8,826 nucleotides of DNA, from the NCBI GenBank assembly GCA_004212095.1, contig RXIJ01000081.1, positions 1 through 8,826 of the forward strand, in the 5' to 3' direction. The translations under genes and the position numbers were made by a program. Every line of letters starts with the position of its first letter. Position 1 is the first letter of the stretch. The stretch is from Methanosarcinales archaeon (GTDB taxonomy: Archaea > Halobacteriota > Methanosarcinia > Methanosarcinales > EX4572-44). The notes under the pieces were generated by a model. The model saw only the letters and a list, made by a program, of their open reading frames with translations, ran no database searches and had not been told where the DNA came from. Below, piece by piece: positions 7,982-8,826 of the stretch.

Positions 7982-8769
7982 TACCTCACCTCTCGATCAT
8001 TTAATGATGATCCGCGCAGATAACCAATAATAAAACTCGCGAGAATCAAAAATATAAAAATTGCATTTAACCAGATACTGTTTTTAATTTTTATTATTCC
8101 AAGCAGAAGAAGGTGATTTGAATATTTAATATTACTCATCTGTGAAGCAAGATTTTGGGCATCGGTGACTATCCCACGATCGAATAGTTTTCTTACATCC
8201 TGTTTCATGTAATCAAGCTCCTCCCATCTAATTTGCTGCATGGTTTCATCGAACTTCTCTTTCTTATAGATCACCAATTCAAAGAGTTTAACATCAACAA
8301 CTTTTCCATTGGCATCAACTTCATAAAGTTTCAGTTTACCCTTCTGAAATTTGGTGATCACCACATCAGTTGGTTCGCATTTGATAAGGCTTTCACCACC
8401 CGGAGCCTTGCCAGCAATAGAAATACTAATACTATCTTTTCGCGGTAGTGAAGATAAATTCAAGGCGATTTTTTGTTTATACCTATCCCGACTATTTACA
8501 TACTTATTTAATTCACCAAAGTCATATATTGGTTGATCGTCAGATATAAGCAATAAATTCGTCTCTAAATTAAAATATTTGGTATCTTCATAACGATAAT
8601 CGCTAACTTCAATGGTAAAGTTAATCTGCTCACCTTCATGAAGCTTTTCAGGTAAGCTTCCGGACACGACTTCTACCTGCGAAGCATAAGAATTTGGAAC
8701 CTGGCAGAGAATTAGTAGTAACGATAGTACAAAAAGTAATAATACAGAAATGACAGAAGCACGTCTCAT
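7981..8769 (-). CDS. Exported single-pass membrane protein, first gene of the operon (gene A)
   Basis: I do not recognise the family, but the topology is clear. Residues 1-29 form a Sec-type signal peptide: MRR, then a Leu/Val/Ile-rich core, then NSYAS with likely cleavage near 29-30. Residues 31-175 alternate short hydrophobic strands with turns, as in beta-sandwich (Ig-like or CARDB-like) extracellular domains. SLPEKLHEGEQINFTIEVSD (38-57) looks like the first strands of such a fold. A helical stalk (178-215) leads to a transmembrane helix at about 232-250 and a short basic cytoplasmic tail (RGSSLNDREVR). The product should thus be anchored with its bulk outside. An in-frame TAA at 8784-8782 rules out an earlier start. 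No ribosome site is evident and the TATA box is about 23 bases away, so the mRNA may be leaderless. It shares one base with gene B (TAATG). A role as sensor or anchor is inferred. Confidence 0.9.
   Translation of the reverse strand: MRRASVISVLLLFVLSLLLILCQVPNSYASQVEVVSGSLPEKLHEGEQINFTIEVSDYRYEDTKYFNLETNLLLISDDQPIYDFGELNKYVNSRDRYKQKIALNLSSLPRKDSISISIAGKAPGGESLIKCEPTDVVITKFQKGKLKLYEVDANGKVVDVKLFELVIYKKEKFDETMQQIRWEELDYMKQDVRKLFDRGIVTDAQNLASQMSNIKYSNHLLLLGIIKIKNSIWLNAIFIFLILASFIIGYLRGSSLNDREVR
7987..7992 (-). promoter_or_regulatory. Ribosome binding site of the tubulin-like gene
   Basis: GAGGTG on the minus strand, inside the last codons of gene A, stands five bases before the ATG at 7981. It decides that start codon. 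It is the clearest Shine-Dalgarno site within the operon, suggesting that the tubulin-like protein is translated more efficiently than, or partly independently of, its upstream partner. Confidence 0.65.
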
Positions 8770-8787
8770 TTGTATAGCTTCTTAAAC

Positions 8788-8795
8788 TATATAAT
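8788..8795 (-). promoter_or_regulatory. TATA box of the four-gene operon, probably leaderless
   Basis: ATTATATA on the minus strand is a good archaeal TATA box. Its centre lies about 23 bases before the A of the first ATG (8769), close to the usual distance between TATA box and transcript start. The mRNA would thus begin at or next to the start codon, in keeping with the lack of a Shine-Dalgarno site there. Only 57 bases upstream of the gene are in the window, so upstream control elements cannot be judged. Confidence 0.55.
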
Positions 8796-8826
8796 ACATA
8801 AATGTTGTGCAGGATAGATAATTTTT

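Noticed and set aside
8804..8812. Nine-base match (GTTGTGCAG) to the hairpin arm of the left-hand repeats
   Set aside because: A 9-base match within about 9 kb on two strands is not rare by chance, and neither flanking sequence matches the unit.

Overview
The window looks like a piece of a euryarchaeal, methanogen-type genome, closest in feel to the Methanosarcinales. The evidence is a group II chaperonin (thermosome) with Methanosarcina-like wording, an archaeal tRNA without an encoded CCA end, archaeal TATA boxes, an oligo-T terminator, and one likely leaderless operon. The lineage is inferred from memory of family sequences, not from a search. All supported genes read on the minus strand.

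Right-hand block in transcription order (8769 down to 2779): a compact four-gene operon, visibly more AT-rich than the chaperonin gene. It encodes (A) an exported single-pass membrane protein, (B) a 1051-residue protein with an FtsZ/tubulin-type nucleotide-binding domain followed by long coiled coils, (C) a GTPase whose G domain follows about six membrane segments, and (D) a small soluble protein that I do not recognise. The genes touch or overlap at every junction (TAATG, a 10-base overlap, TAATG), so their products are probably made together. A TATA box sits about 23 bases before the first ATG. The simplest reading is a membrane-associated machine in which an external sensor (A) and a membrane GTPase (C) work with a tubulin-like, possibly polymer-forming protein (B) and an accessory factor (D). 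This is the candidate novel system of the window; its function is inferred.

Middle block (2778 to 832): a 252-base intergenic region carrying the thermosome promoter, then the thermosome subunit gene with a C-terminal GGM repeat encoded by a 9-base minisatellite, then an oligo-T terminator.

Left-hand block (831 to 1): a tRNA-Arg(UCG) gene, followed downstream by a tandem array of 64 to 68-base units. Each unit carries a near copy of the last nine bases of the tRNA, its 3' flank, and a hairpin. Beyond lie about 340 bases with no convincing gene, then the broken 5' end of a zinc-ribbon transposase that runs off the window. The tRNA downstream side therefore looks like a site of repeated insertion or rearrangement.
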